The translations under genes were made by a program, and so were the position numbers. From assembly GCA_030527205.1 (NCBI GenBank), contig JAUNBG010000002.1, forward strand, positions 62,001 to 126,000: a DNA stretch of 64,000 bases, read 5' to 3'. Each line of letters begins with the position of its first letter. Position 1 is the stretch's first letter. The notes under the pieces are model-generated. The model saw nothing but the letters and a program-made list of their open reading frames with translations. It had not been told where the DNA came from and ran no database searches. The DNA comes from Planctomycetia bacterium (lineage in GTDB: Bacteria > Planctomycetota > Planctomycetia > Pirellulales > Thermoguttaceae). Shown here one piece after another: positions 8,438-16,881 of the stretch.

Positions 8438-8547
8438 AGGAAGTTCTAAAAACCTGTTTTTTGCAATAAACTCAATTCAGGAAGCGTCGCAAAAACCAGT
8501 TTTTGCGAACGAGACGCCTGTTCCCTGCGGGTTTTTGGAACTTCCTT
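8438..8547 (+). repeat. 110-bp structured repeat with inverted ends, copy A
   Basis: The ends are AGGAAGTTCTAAAAACC and GGGTTTTTGGAACTTCCTT, an imperfect inverted pair. Inside is a second stem: CGCAAAAAC-CA-GTTTTTGCG, flanked by GCGTC ... GAGACGC, which can also pair. Other copies are at 9886-9991 (minus), 39461-39573 (minus) and 60932-61044 (plus). It sits between aroH and obg. Confidence 0.75.
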
Positions 8548-8708
8548 GATCTGTTATCATAACGGAGACTCAAGCCCATTTAATACCAAAATCGTTCGAC
8601 TCGCAAACGAAACGGCGAAACCAGTTGACAAGACCGGTTTGCGAAAAAAGAACTCAACGTTTCTGAATGACTTTCTTCTTTTCATCAAAATCATCCAAAA
8701 AAGTTTTG

Positions 8709-9707
8709 TCAAAATGAACTTTGAGGCCTCAATATTTCGCAAATTTTATTAACCAATTGATTCAAACCTTCGCCCGTAACAGCAGAAATGAGTAACGGTT
8801 CAACTTGAAATATCGTTTGAAATTGCTGACACAAATCTTTCGCTTCCGGAATATCAGCCTTTGTAATAACCGGGATTTCCAGCCGTTTCCCCAATTCGGC
8901 GTCATATTGTTCAAGTTCGTTACGAATCGTTCGATAATTTTGAATTGGATCCGTTCCATCCAAAGGAAGCGGTTCGATTAAATGAATTAATATTCCGGCT
9001 CGTTGAATATGTTTGAGAAAATCGTGACCGAGTCCAACTCCCTGATGAGCTCCTTCAATGAGGCCAGGAATATCCGCCATAATAAAACTTCGATTGAGTC
9101 CAACCTGAACTAAACCTAAATGAGGAGATTTTGTTGTAAACGGATAAGAAGCTATCTCTGGACGAGCGCGAGAAAGACGACTCAGAAGCGTACTTTTTCC
9201 GGCGTTCGGTTTTCCAACAAGTCCGACATCGGCAATCATTCGCAGTTCAAGTCGAATTTGTCTTGATTCTCCTTCTTCGCCCGGAGTTGCTATTCGAGGA
9301 GCGCGATTTGTCGCGTTTTTAAAACGAACATTTCCTTTGCCGCCAAAACCGCCGCGAGCAATAATAAATTCGTCTTGATTTGTTGATAAATCTTTGAGCA
9401 TGATTTCATGTTTTTGATCAAAAACCATTGTTCCGACTGGAACTTCAATAATCAAATCTTCTGCTGAAGCTCCGTGACGTTGCGATCCTTCGCCCTGAGT
9501 TCCATTTTTTGCTTTCCAAATTTTTTGCATGGAAAGATGAATCAAGGACGCAATATCATTATTGGCTTTCAAAACAACGTTTCCCCCTCGACCGCCGTCG
9601 CCGCCGTCTGGCCCCCCGCGAGGAACATATTTTTCCCGGCGAAAACTAACGCAACCGTCGCCCCCTTTGCCGCCAATGACTTCTATTTCGACTTCGTCAA
9701 CAAACAT
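8709..9707 (-). CDS. obg: GTPase Obg/CgtA
   Basis: This 332-residue ribosome-associated GTPase acts in late 50S assembly and stress control. The N-terminal glycine-rich Obg domain (FVDEVEIEVIGGKGGDGCVSF, then repeated GGxGG segments) fills about residues 1-158. The G domain follows with GKPNAGKST (P loop), DIPGLIEGAHQG (G3 with the Obg signature), TKAD (G4) and SAVTGEG (G5). There is no long C-terminal extension. The ATG at 9707 follows AGAGG. It lies on the same strand as rpmA, the usual partner, but 520 bp away with repeat copy B and a terminator between, so the two are probably not co-transcribed. Confidence 0.96.
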   Translation of the reverse strand: MFVDEVEIEVIGGKGGDGCVSFRREKYVPRGGPDGGDGGRGGNVVLKANNDIASLIHLSMQKIWKAKNGTQGEGSQRHGASAEDLIIEVPVGTMVFDQKHEIMLKDLSTNQDEFIIARGGFGGKGNVRFKNATNRAPRIATPGEEGESRQIRLELRMIADVGLVGKPNAGKSTLLSRLSRARPEIASYPFTTKSPHLGLVQVGLNRSFIMADIPGLIEGAHQGVGLGHDFLKHIQRAGILIHLIEPLPLDGTDPIQNYRTIRNELEQYDAELGKRLEIPVITKADIPEAKDLCQQFQTIFQVEPLLISAVTGEGLNQLVNKICEILRPQSSF

Positions 9708-9885
9708 AAGACCTCTTTTTGAAACTAATGAACTGACCTCAAAACAGGATTGTTCCCGATTATAATTGTTCTTCTCGAATAAGAAAGGACGATTCTTGAT
9801 ATATCAAATCAATTGACCATTTGTTTATAATCTGGTTCCAAAATTGAGGACGAAACCTTTCGTTAATGTTTTTGATAAGATTATT

Positions 9886-9991
9886 AGGAAGTTCTAAAAA
9901 CTCCTTCGGAGCGCGGCCGTCTCATCCGCAAAAACTCGTTTTAACAACTTTATCCGAAATGCGTTTCTTGAAAAACCTCGGTTTTTAGAAC
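9886..9991 (-). repeat. 110-bp structured repeat, copy B (more diverged)
   Basis: Read on the minus strand it begins GGTTCTAAAAACCGAGG and ends GGAGTTTTTAGAACTTCCTAA, with the internal core ACGAGTTTTTGCGG followed by ATGAGACGG. It is in the same family as copies at 8438, 39461 and 60932. It lies between rpmA and obg. Confidence 0.7.
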
Positions 9992-10172
9992 CCTTATTAA
10001 ATGAATCTCTCTCTTTTGTCGTTCTTTGTCTCTCATTGATCTCGAAGCCAGTTTGATAAATGCCGCCCTTTTGTAATTCATCCGTTTGCCTGCGAAATGG
10101 AGAATCAAACAATCAGCCTTTTTTCAGAGACTTGAGTCTGAAAAAGAAACATTTATCAAATTCATTATCGAT

Positions 10173-10200
10173 AAAAAAAGGACGGCTATAACCGTCCTTA
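10173..10200 (-). terminator. Rho-independent terminator of rpmA
   Basis: On the minus strand a stem AAGGACGG / CCGTCCTT (8 bp, 6-nt loop) is followed directly by a run of T. It lies about 30 bp after the rpmA stop. Confidence 0.85.
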
Positions 10201-10227
10201 TTCAATGAGCAGAAAACAAGATCCTGG

Positions 10228-10497
10228 TTAGTTGACTGCAACAAGATTCGGATCTTCTTCGACAACATTAATGCGACGACCATTGCGATCAAATTTAACA
10301 AAACCGTCAACAACGGCAAAAATTGTATAATCAGATCCCATTTTAACGCCTTTGCCTGGTTCCCAATGGGTTCCGCATTGTCGAACAATGATATTGCCCG
10401 GTCGAGCAACCTGACCGCCATACATTTTAACGCCCCGACGCTGTCCATTGGAGTCCCGACCGTTTCGACTGGACCCCTGTCCTTTTTTATGAGCCAT
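10228..10497 (-). CDS. rpmA: 50S ribosomal protein L27
   Basis: The 89-residue protein starts [16 protein letters not shown], the conserved bacterial L27 N-terminus that reaches towards the peptidyl transferase centre. It continues [12 protein letters not shown]-like [16 protein letters not shown] and [15 protein letters not shown]. The ATG at 10497 is used because GAGAAGAGG lies upstream and the upstream extension would add non-family residues. No long N-terminal cleavable extension is present. rplU, commonly just upstream in other bacteria, is not found here. A strong terminator follows at 10173-10200. Confidence 0.97.
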   Translation of the reverse strand: MAHKKGQGSSRNGRDSNGQRRGVKMYGGQVARPGNIIVRQCGTHWEPGKGVKMGSDYTIFAVVDGFVKFDRNGRRINVVEEDPNLVAVN

Positions 10498-10814
10498 GAA
10501 AAAACCTCTTCTCAATAAACTTCAATAATATTTATCTTACTTCAAACTCAACCGCGTCGATTATTCATTTCCCTTTTCCCGACTTTTCTCTGTCGTTTCA
10601 AAACAGATCGAAACAGTTTGAATATTTAACAAGATCTTAATAAAGACTATTCTTGAAACATTCAAAAGCTTTTTCGTTTATAACTATTGAAACGGCAAAA
10701 TCAACGAAAGTCGTTCATTAAGCCTTGACGCATCCATTCCATTGGTTTATCAAAAACGAAGGAAATAATCTGGGGGCTGGTTCGAATGATCTAAAATCTG
10801 ATTGAAATTTTATT
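10498..10814. other. Intergenic gap upstream of rpmA
   Basis: Contains the rpmA leader. I see no gene or clear repeat. It is AT-rich and probably holds the rpmA promoter, but I cannot place it with confidence. Confidence 0.4.
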
Positions 10815-11915
10815 TTACAAGTAAATCCATTTATAGTCAAGTTCCCCCGGGGCTCCAAAAAAGAATTCTTCACTATTTTCGTCAAATTCGTCCCCTGGAC
10901 GATAAAAATTCAACTTGAGAACGCGGCGTTGAATATCCCGATCCAGCAGGCGATTTTCGCTATCGAAACTCGATTCTTCAAGATCAACAACATTATTGAT
11001 ATCCGATGTATTTTGCCAACGCAACGAATTTGAAAGACCGCTTATATAAACGGAAAAACGATCTATTTTAGGATCAACCTCAACCCAGGTTGCGATGCCC
11101 CAAACTGTATGACCCGGCAAAATGTTCATCGTTGGAATTTCGATGGAATGTTTAAAATCGAAATCTTTATTTTTCGATTCAAATGCTGATATTTTCAAAA
11201 AGGCGATCGGAAGAAATTCATCGAAATAGATTTGGTCTGTTTTATCGATTGCCCCTTTGCTTTGACCTGAAAAAAAGCCGGAAACTTGTTTTTCGTAAAT
11301 CAAAGGATCATCATTGTTGTTACTGGTCAAAACAAATTGCGGAACAAATCGAACGCTTCCTGGAACATTTCCGTTCTGATCTGGTTGCGCATTGGAATAG
11401 TCAATCGGTTTCGGTTTATAAGTTCCTTTGAGGTTATTTTTCCGTTCCAGATAAATGTTGACTTCGTATTTGTTTTTTTCGGTTTTGAGAATTTCATCGT
11501 TTTGATTCTCGGCCGAATATTCTATTTCCGTTCCCAATACTTTTCCTGTATTCGTTACAGAATAGACAAGATACCAAACGTTTTTGGGTTCCATTTGACC
11601 ATTCTCGCCCGGAAAATCAATGCTCATCATTCGAATTGGCTTAAAACTGAACTCCAAACACCAAATTTCCTTATTAAAGAAAAGATCTCGAGCCCAATCA
11701 TTTCCGCCGTCTTCTCCGACCAGACTGGGGATATCTGACCATTGAAAGGTTTCTGAAAAATTAATTTCTGGTTCGATTGTCGTCATAACGCCCGGCGGAA
11801 GCTCCTTAGGAGAAATATTTCCTTCCTGAGCTATTAAATCGTTATTGATTGAACAGAAACTCGCCGACAAAATGCCAAAATAAATAATGATTTTAAATCC
11901 GATCAATTGTTTCAT
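10815..11915 (-). CDS. Secreted conserved hypothetical protein (planctomycete-like)
   Basis: The 366-residue protein starts MKQLIGFKIIIYFGILSASF, a signal peptide with cleavage likely near residue 30. The mature part contains NDWARDLFFNKEIWCLEFSF, SIDFPGENGQ and a VWYLVYSVTNTG segment. I associate this layout with an unnamed secreted protein family of planctomycetes in which a beta-rich domain compares a measured value with a reference; that link is from memory. Later parts include HTVWGIATWVEVDP and SGLSNSLRW. No catalytic motif is visible. The ATG at 11915 is preferred over a TTG five codons earlier because it gives a proper signal peptide. It is isolated, with a 1.4-kb gap upstream. Confidence 0.65.
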   Translation of the reverse strand: MKQLIGFKIIIYFGILSASFCSINNDLIAQEGNISPKELPPGVMTTIEPEINFSETFQWSDIPSLVGEDGGNDWARDLFFNKEIWCLEFSFKPIRMMSIDFPGENGQMEPKNVWYLVYSVTNTGKVLGTEIEYSAENQNDEILKTEKNKYEVNIYLERKNNLKGTYKPKPIDYSNAQPDQNGNVPGSVRFVPQFVLTSNNNDDPLIYEKQVSGFFSGQSKGAIDKTDQIYFDEFLPIAFLKISAFESKNKDFDFKHSIEIPTMNILPGHTVWGIATWVEVDPKIDRFSVYISGLSNSLRWQNTSDINNVVDLEESSFDSENRLLDRDIQRRVLKLNFYRPGDEFDENSEEFFFGAPGELDYKWIYL

Positions 11916-12372
11916 GATTCGTTCTTTCAATCCAAAAAAAGCCGTTGAGTCTTATTTGTTGTTTTTCGCTCAAAAGATTGATTTCCTGGAAAACCGTTTC
12001 TGCGAACAAACGAACTTATTCGTTTCTTTAGTATAACGTCGAGACCCCTGATTCGTCAACAATGATTTAGACGAGATTAACTCTTTTTGTCTTTTTCTTC
12101 CTTTTTAATCGTTACAGTTGTTTAATTCGGACTCTTTTTGATCGTTTTCGCCTTTGGGATTTTCATAAAAAACGAAAAAGAGAGGTTTCTTTTGCCAGAT
12201 TATTTTAAATATCGTTAATTTTTATTGAAGTTCAAGAAGATTTGTAACGATTCTAAAGAAAACAGCAAAGTTAACGGCTGTTTTAGCAAGTTTGTTCAAT
12301 ATTTACATCGATAAAAATGTCTTTCGATCTTTTGTATACCGAAGCAGGAAAGGACGAGCGGTTTCGCCTTTT

Positions 12373-12446
12373 CGTTGTCCGACCAGCTGCCGGGCTTGCG
12401 AAAAGCCAATAAATTAGGGTTTTTCAATAGGTTTGAGTATAAAAAG
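12373..12446 (+). repeat. 55-60 bp dispersed intergenic element, copy c
   Basis: Contains GCTGCCGGGCTTGCGAAAAG, AAATTAGGGTTTTTCAATAG and GTTTGAGTATAAAA, close to the consensus described at 861-925. Confidence 0.65.
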
Positions 12447-12682
12447 ATTTGCAACGCTGTTTCCTTATTGAACGAGAATGAATCATCTCGTTCTATTTTG
12501 GAAAAAACAATCTCGATAATGTTTTATGGGAACGGGTCAAATAAAAAAACAGGGACAGCTTCCCCTGATTAAGTTGCTGGATTACTTAATTATTTATTCG
12601 GCTTCGAGAAATAATGATAAATGAATAACTCAATTATCTTTTTTTTCGAAACGTTTCCATAACATTTTTATTTAGAACTTCT

Positions 12683-12738
12683 GTTTTATGCTCAAGCCTA
12701 TTAAAAACCCCTGATTGCCCGTTTCAACAACGGACGGA
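12683..12738 (-). repeat. 55-60 bp dispersed intergenic element, copy d
   Basis: Read on the minus strand it gives CGTTGTTGAAACGGGCAATC, AGGGGTTTTTAATAGGC and TTGAGCATAAAA. It faces copy c about 240 bp away, in inverted orientation. Confidence 0.6.
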
Positions 12739-12780
12739 TAAAAAAATCAAGGCCGGTCTTCTCTTTCGAAATTCAAATAA
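12731..12780 (+). repeat. 50-bp repeat, first of a pair
   Basis: This and 16211-16260 agree at roughly 40 of 50 positions and share an identical CTTCTCTTTCGAAATTCAAA core. Both copies lie in non-coding DNA on the same strand. Confidence 0.65.
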
Positions 12781-13083
12781 CTCAGAACGATTATTATTCG
12801 CTACAAATAAAACTTAATATTCTTATTTTTAAAATTCGTTTCAAGTTTGATTGTTATTTGAAAACAAAACTGGTTTTTGGATATTTATTTTTAATATTCA
12901 TTGATTCTTTGACATCAAATTCTTGACTCAACAATTCTTAACGATTATACTTCAAAAATTGAATATCTTTCTGTACTTTCCCCGAATTTTTGATTTGCGG
13001 ATGATTTTTCAATTGAGACTTTCGCCGATTTTTCTTTTCGCGACACCGAATAGAACATTATTCGTCGGAAAAAAGATTTTCGC

Positions 13084-13255
13084 GCAGCGACGCAGCGACG
13101 CAGCGAACAGGATAAAAACTCCCAAAACGAGCGGCGGAAATGAAAAATTTTTAAATGGAACTGCTGTTTTGAAAGCGATTTAAATAACGACGAAATTGGA
13201 AGTTCCAAAAATAAAGCGTCCTTGTTTTTCCGCTGCGCCGCGTCGCTGCACAAAA
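13084..13255. repeat. Tandem GCAGCGAC octamer with distant inverted counterpart
   Basis: Two exact GCAGCGAC units and a third ending AA lie at 13084-13107. The segment CGCTGCGCCGCGTCGCTGC near 13231-13249 is largely its reverse complement. The two could pair into a long stem enclosing about 120 nt, just upstream of the secreted protein gene at 13325. These are the most GC-rich bases of the gap. Confidence 0.55.
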
Positions 13256-13324
13256 ACCCAAATACCGCCACAAAAATCAGAAAGTACAACATCTTTATTT
13301 AAACCCATTTTAAGGATAATAATT

Positions 13325-13837
13325 ATGAAATCGTTTATTTTGACGCTCGTTTTGAGTTTTTTAATTTTGGGAATGAATCAACTTGAAGCTCAGGAAGACG
13401 CCGCAGCAACTCCTGCAGCTCAACAAGCCGCCGACGCCCCTGTTTCCGAGCCAGTTCCTCAAGCAACCGAGACTCCTGTGACGGAAGCCGCTCCTTCTTC
13501 GACGACTGCTTTGGCAAAAGAAAAAGAGAGTTTGGAAAAATCGCCTGCCGTCAAAGAAGGTCTTTCGATACTTAAAGAATTTAAACGTCGTTTGCCCAAT
13601 TATTATCGTTCGCTTAATATCTCGAAAAAGCAAGTTAGCGACATTTATGCGATCCAAAAAGAATATTTTGACATTATAATCCTTCTTCAGGCAAGACTCG
13701 AACGTTTGGAAGCGGAACGCGACGCTGCCGTTTTGAATGTCTTAACTGAAGAGCAAAAAACGATTCTTCAACAAAAAACGGATGAAGCGAAAAAAAATCG
13801 TGAAGACAAAAAAAAGGCTGACAATTCCGATAAATAA
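13325..13837 (+). CDS. Small secreted protein, Spy/CpxP-like helical
   Basis: The 170-residue protein has a signal peptide (MKSFILTLVLSFLILGM, cleavage after about residue 22, AQA-like site at LEAQ). Then comes an Ala/Pro/Thr/Glu-rich linker (about 23-65) and a helical domain (about 70-150). The domain holds LNISKKQVSDIYAIQKEY and NVLTEEQKTILQQ, which resemble the LTxxQ repeats of Spy/CpxP periplasmic chaperones. The C-terminal tail is Lys/Asp-rich. The ATG at 13325 follows AAGGATAATAATT and gives a clean signal peptide; the longer frame upstream is not credible. A periplasmic chaperone or stress-sensor role is an inference only. Confidence 0.75.
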   Translation: MKSFILTLVLSFLILGMNQLEAQEDAAATPAAQQAADAPVSEPVPQATETPVTEAAPSSTTALAKEKESLEKSPAVKEGLSILKEFKRRLPNYYRSLNISKKQVSDIYAIQKEYFDIIILLQARLERLEAERDAAVLNVLTEEQKTILQQKTDEAKKNREDKKKADNSDK

Positions 13838-14036
13838 ATCTTCATTATTCAAATATGGACGACTAAAAAGTCTATAATATTTAATATAATATTTAAAATG
13901 GATGCCGGATTGATTAACGAAAGGCAACTCTATTTGGATTGCAGTTGATTGAAGTTCCCAGTCCGGCAACAATGACCATATAACCAAAGGGCGGGATCTT
14001 CCGGTTTCGATATAATCACATAAAGAAAGTTTTATA

Positions 14037-14732
14037 ATGACGTCCCATTATGCGGACAATTTAACGAATCAACCATTTCAATCGAAATGTCGTTATTCTG
14101 TTTCTCTGGATCATGAATCCTTTTCTTTTTGCGCCTCGCATTTTATAACGTTTCCGATCTTCTCGGAAACGTCATTTCAAAAGAAAAAAAATTTTTCAAC
14201 GATTTTTTCTTCTGAAAAAAAAGAACTTGAGCCGCTTCATGGGCATGATTTTCGTGTCCGCGCTATTATTTTTGGATTTTTAAACCAAAATCATTATGTT
14301 CTTGACTTTATTGCCGCTTCCGAAATTTTGAAATCGGTTCTCGCTCCATTTCAGCATAAAATTCTTTTGGCTGAAAATCATCCGCAATTTCGATATGAAT
14401 CAAAATCTGTTGACGGCGTTACGGAACTCGAAGTTCGTTTTCAAAAAAGCGACGGAAAAGTTAAACGTTGGATTTTTCCTCAAGAAGATATCTTGCTTCT
14501 TCCCCTTGAAAATACGACAACAGAAGAAATGGCCCGAATCATTGCCGTTGATTTTTTTGAGAGAATAACAAAAGGGGGGCTTCTTGAATTCCCTCCTGAA
14601 CATTATAATCTCTTTTTAGAACTGGAGGAAAGTCGCGGAATGTCTGCCCAAATTTTTTACAATCCGAATTCTCAATTCTCAAGCTTCTCTGCTTGCGACG
14701 ATAATCTTGCGCTCTTTTCCTGGCGACGCTAA
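14037..14732 (+). CDS. 6-pyruvoyl-tetrahydropterin synthase / QueD family protein, catalytic Cys not seen
   Basis: The zinc-binding histidines are recognisable: FCASHF (His35) and LHGHDFRV (His68, His70). The later segments VLDF, FQHKILL, ENTTTEEMA and LFLELEES match the T-fold arrangement of QueD/PTPS, which make 6-carboxy- or 6-pyruvoyl-tetrahydropterin. In typical members a catalytic Cys sits four residues before the HGH motif; here the region reads KKELEPLHGH with no Cys, and a Lys/Ser/Phe-rich insert of about 25 residues lies between the two zinc motifs. The Asp of the usual DH pair is Gln (QH). The zinc site and fold look kept but the normal chemistry is doubtful. At 231 residues it is far longer than QueD (about 120). 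Confidence 0.75.
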   Translation: MTSHYADNLTNQPFQSKCRYSVSLDHESFSFCASHFITFPIFSETSFQKKKNFSTIFSSEKKELEPLHGHDFRVRAIIFGFLNQNHYVLDFIAASEILKSVLAPFQHKILLAENHPQFRYESKSVDGVTELEVRFQKSDGKVKRWIFPQEDILLLPLENTTTEEMARIIAVDFFERITKGGLLEFPPEHYNLFLELEESRGMSAQIFYNPNSQFSSFSACDDNLALFSWRR

Positions 14733-14939
14733 TTATTCTTTGATTTTATAGTTTTTAAACTATTTCTTATATTGATCTTCTTTTTCAAAATATTTTTAAG
14801 ATTATTGTTTGATTGTCCGCCCAATAATCATAAACTGAAATCAACTTTATTTCAATTCAATATTTTATTCGTTTCACGAATATTGTATTTTTGTACAAGT
14901 TTATATTTTAATAGAATTATTTTCATTGAAAGGAAAAAA

Positions 14940-16160
14940 ATGACTTTAGACTATCGAACCTATTTTCGGCATTATCCCGACAAAGAAGGACGTTTTGGCC
15001 CTTATGGCGGAAGTTATCTTCCAGAACAGTTAAAACCTGCGTTTGAAGAAGTCAGCCAAGCCTATCAAACGATTTGCCATTCTGCGCAATTTATCAACGA
15101 GCTTCGTCGGATTCGTCGAGAATTTCAAGGTCGACCGACCCCGGTTTATCATTGCAATCGATTGTCACGCAAATTGGGACAATGTCAAATTTATTTGAAA
15201 CGGGAAGACTTGAATCATACAGGAGCGCATAAGTTGAATCATTGTATGGGCGAAGGTCTTTTGGCTCATTTTATGGGCAAAAAACGGCTCATTGCCGAAA
15301 CAGGAGCGGGACAGCATGGCGTCGCTTTAGCAACGGCCGCTGCCTATTTTGGACTCGAATGCGAGATTCATATGGGCGAAGTCGATATAGCCAAACAAGC
15401 TCCCAATGTTACTCGAATGAAAATTCTCGGCGCTAAGGTTATTCCGGTTTCTTTCGGTTTAAAAACCTTGAAAGAAGCGGTTGATTCGGCTTTTGATTCC
15501 TATTTGAACAATTACAAAGATTCCATTTATTGCATTGGTTCAGCATTGGGACCGCATCCATTTCCCCAAATGGTTCGCGATTTTCAAATGGTTGTCGGAA
15601 TCGAAGCTCGAGAGCAATTTCTTGAAATGACTGGAATTCTTCCCGATGCGGTTTGCGCCTGCGTTGGCGGCGGAAGCAATGCGGCGGGAATGTTTGCCGG
15701 TTTTCTCGCTGATCCGGTTGATCTTTATGGCGTTGAACCCCTTGGAACAGGAACGGGACTGGGTCAGCATGCGGCCTCGATTTCTTACGGGAAAATGGGA
15801 ATGCTTCACGGATTTGACAGTTATCTTTTACAGGACGAAGAGGGAAATCCCGCTCCTGTTTATTCGATTGCCAGCGGACTCGATTATCCTTCTGTCGGGC
15901 CGGAACATGCGTTTTGGGCGGATCAAAAAAGAGTCCGTTACGTTATGGCCTCGGATGAAGAAGCGGTTGACGCTTTTTTCAAATTGTCCCGATATGAAGG
16001 CATTATTCCGGCTCTTGAGAGTTCTCATGCGATTGCTTATGCCATCAAACTTGCCAAAGAAATGGAAACCGGCGCTATTTTAGTTAATTGCAGCGGTCGC
16101 GGCGACAAAGACGTTGATTATGTCATCGAACATTATGGTTATGGCGAGCAATTTTTTTAA
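14940..16160 (+). CDS. trpB: Tryptophan synthase beta subunit
   Basis: TrpB joins indole and serine through PLP to make tryptophan. The 406-residue protein has [13 protein letters not shown] at the N-terminus, the PLP lysine in [25 protein letters not shown], the phosphate-binding [12 protein letters not shown] loop, and CSGRGDKDV at the C-terminus. This is the TrpB1 type that partners TrpA. The ATG at 14940 follows AAAGGAAAAAA and gives the family start; the in-frame sequence upstream is AT-rich leader. No trpA or other trp genes are adjacent, so the pathway is scattered here. Confidence 0.96.
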   Translation: MTLDYRTYFRHYPDKEGRFGPYGGSYLPEQLKPAFEEVSQAYQTICHSAQFINELRRIRREFQGRPTPVYHCNRLSRKLGQCQIYLKREDLNHTGAHKLNHCMGEGLLAHFMGKKRLIAETGAGQHGVALATAAAYFGLECEIHMGEVDIAKQAPNVTRMKILGAKVIPVSFGLKTLKEAVDSAFDSYLNNYKDSIYCIGSALGPHPFPQMVRDFQMVVGIEAREQFLEMTGILPDAVCACVGGGSNAAGMFAGFLADPVDLYGVEPLGTGTGLGQHAASISYGKMGMLHGFDSYLLQDEEGNPAPVYSIASGLDYPSVGPEHAFWADQKRVRYVMASDEEAVDAFFKLSRYEGIIPALESSHAIAYAIKLAKEMETGAILVNCSGRGDKDVDYVIEHYGYGEQFF

Positions 16161-16210
16161 TCTTTCCCGATGAAACCGGAGCTCGTTGGAATCGCAAAAC
16201 CGACAACAAC

Positions 16211-16260
16211 GAGCGGATTAAAAAAGTCAGAGCCGGGCTTCTCTTTCGAAATTCAAATTA
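16211..16260 (+). repeat. 50-bp repeat, second of a pair
   Basis: The partner of 12731-12780, with the identical CTTCTCTTTCGAAATTCAAA core. It lies in the 280-bp gap between trpB and fliQ. Confidence 0.65.
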
Positions 16261-16440
16261 AAAAGAGCAACGAATCGAAGGAATTGCTCTGGTCATTCTT
16301 TTCAGATTTTGATAAAATAACGAAAAGCGAGGAAAATGAACCGGATTTTCTCTCTTTTGAAAATCGTTCGACAAGAAAAACAACTCGTTTGAAAAAAATC
16401 CCAGAATTTCTTATTGAATTGAAACAAACCGGAGCAAGAA

Positions 16441-16716
16441 ATGGAAACAGAAACGGCGATTCTTCTTTTTCGCAATGCGTTATGGCTTGCGCTGACCATA
16501 AGTTCGCCGATTTTGATTGTTGGTATTATTGTCGGTTTCGGCGTCGGACTTCTTCAAGCATTAACTCAAATACAAGAACAAACGTTGGCGATTGTTTTAA
16601 AAATCGTTGCTATGTTATTGACTTTTGCCTGGTTTCTTCCCTGGATGATTGCCCGTTTTGTCTCTTTTGCCCAAATTCTTATCGAAAACATTCCCGCTTC
16701 TCTTTCGACGTTTTAG
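16441..16716 (+). CDS. fliQ: Flagellar export protein FliQ
   Basis: This 91-residue protein has two transmembrane helices (about 15-40 and 48-75). It has the FliQ layout: METETAILLFRNALWLAL, ISSPILIVGIIVGFGVGLLQ, ALTQIQEQTL between the helices, and LPWMIARFVSFAQ at the end. FliQ is a small core subunit of the flagellar type III export gate, with FliP and FliR. The ATG follows GGAGCAAG. It stands alone: no fliP, fliR, flhB or flhA is in the window, although these are usually adjacent. A non-flagellar SctS homologue is possible, but the sequence looks closer to FliQ. Confidence 0.85.
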   Translation: METETAILLFRNALWLALTISSPILIVGIIVGFGVGLLQALTQIQEQTLAIVLKIVAMLLTFAWFLPWMIARFVSFAQILIENIPASLSTF

Positions 16717-16881
16717 CCGATTATGAACCGTTACAATTTCAGACATTCATTTTGGCGAACCAGATTAAAAAAAAGTCAACTTTCGATTCAAGCCGATTAT
16801 TCATTTTGATTTCTTTTCGTAAGTCGACAGGCGAACAACCGAATTACCCAAGAGCGGCTCATTCGTTGACCAAACAGGCTT

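Larger units (their letters stand above)
11916..13324. other. 1.4-kb intergenic region rich in repeats
   Basis: No gene can be supported; the short frames here have repeat-derived or AT-rich translations. It carries two copies of the dispersed element in opposite orientation (12373-12446 plus, 12683-12738 minus), one copy of the 50-bp repeat (12731-12780), a triple GCAGCGAC tandem repeat with an inverted counterpart (13084-13255), and a half copy of the 110-bp repeat end (GGAAGTTCCAAAAA near 13198). Confidence 0.6.

Noticed and set aside
12375-12572. Short frame starting in copy c of the dispersed element
   Set aside because: Its translation is the repeat itself followed by unrelated sequence.
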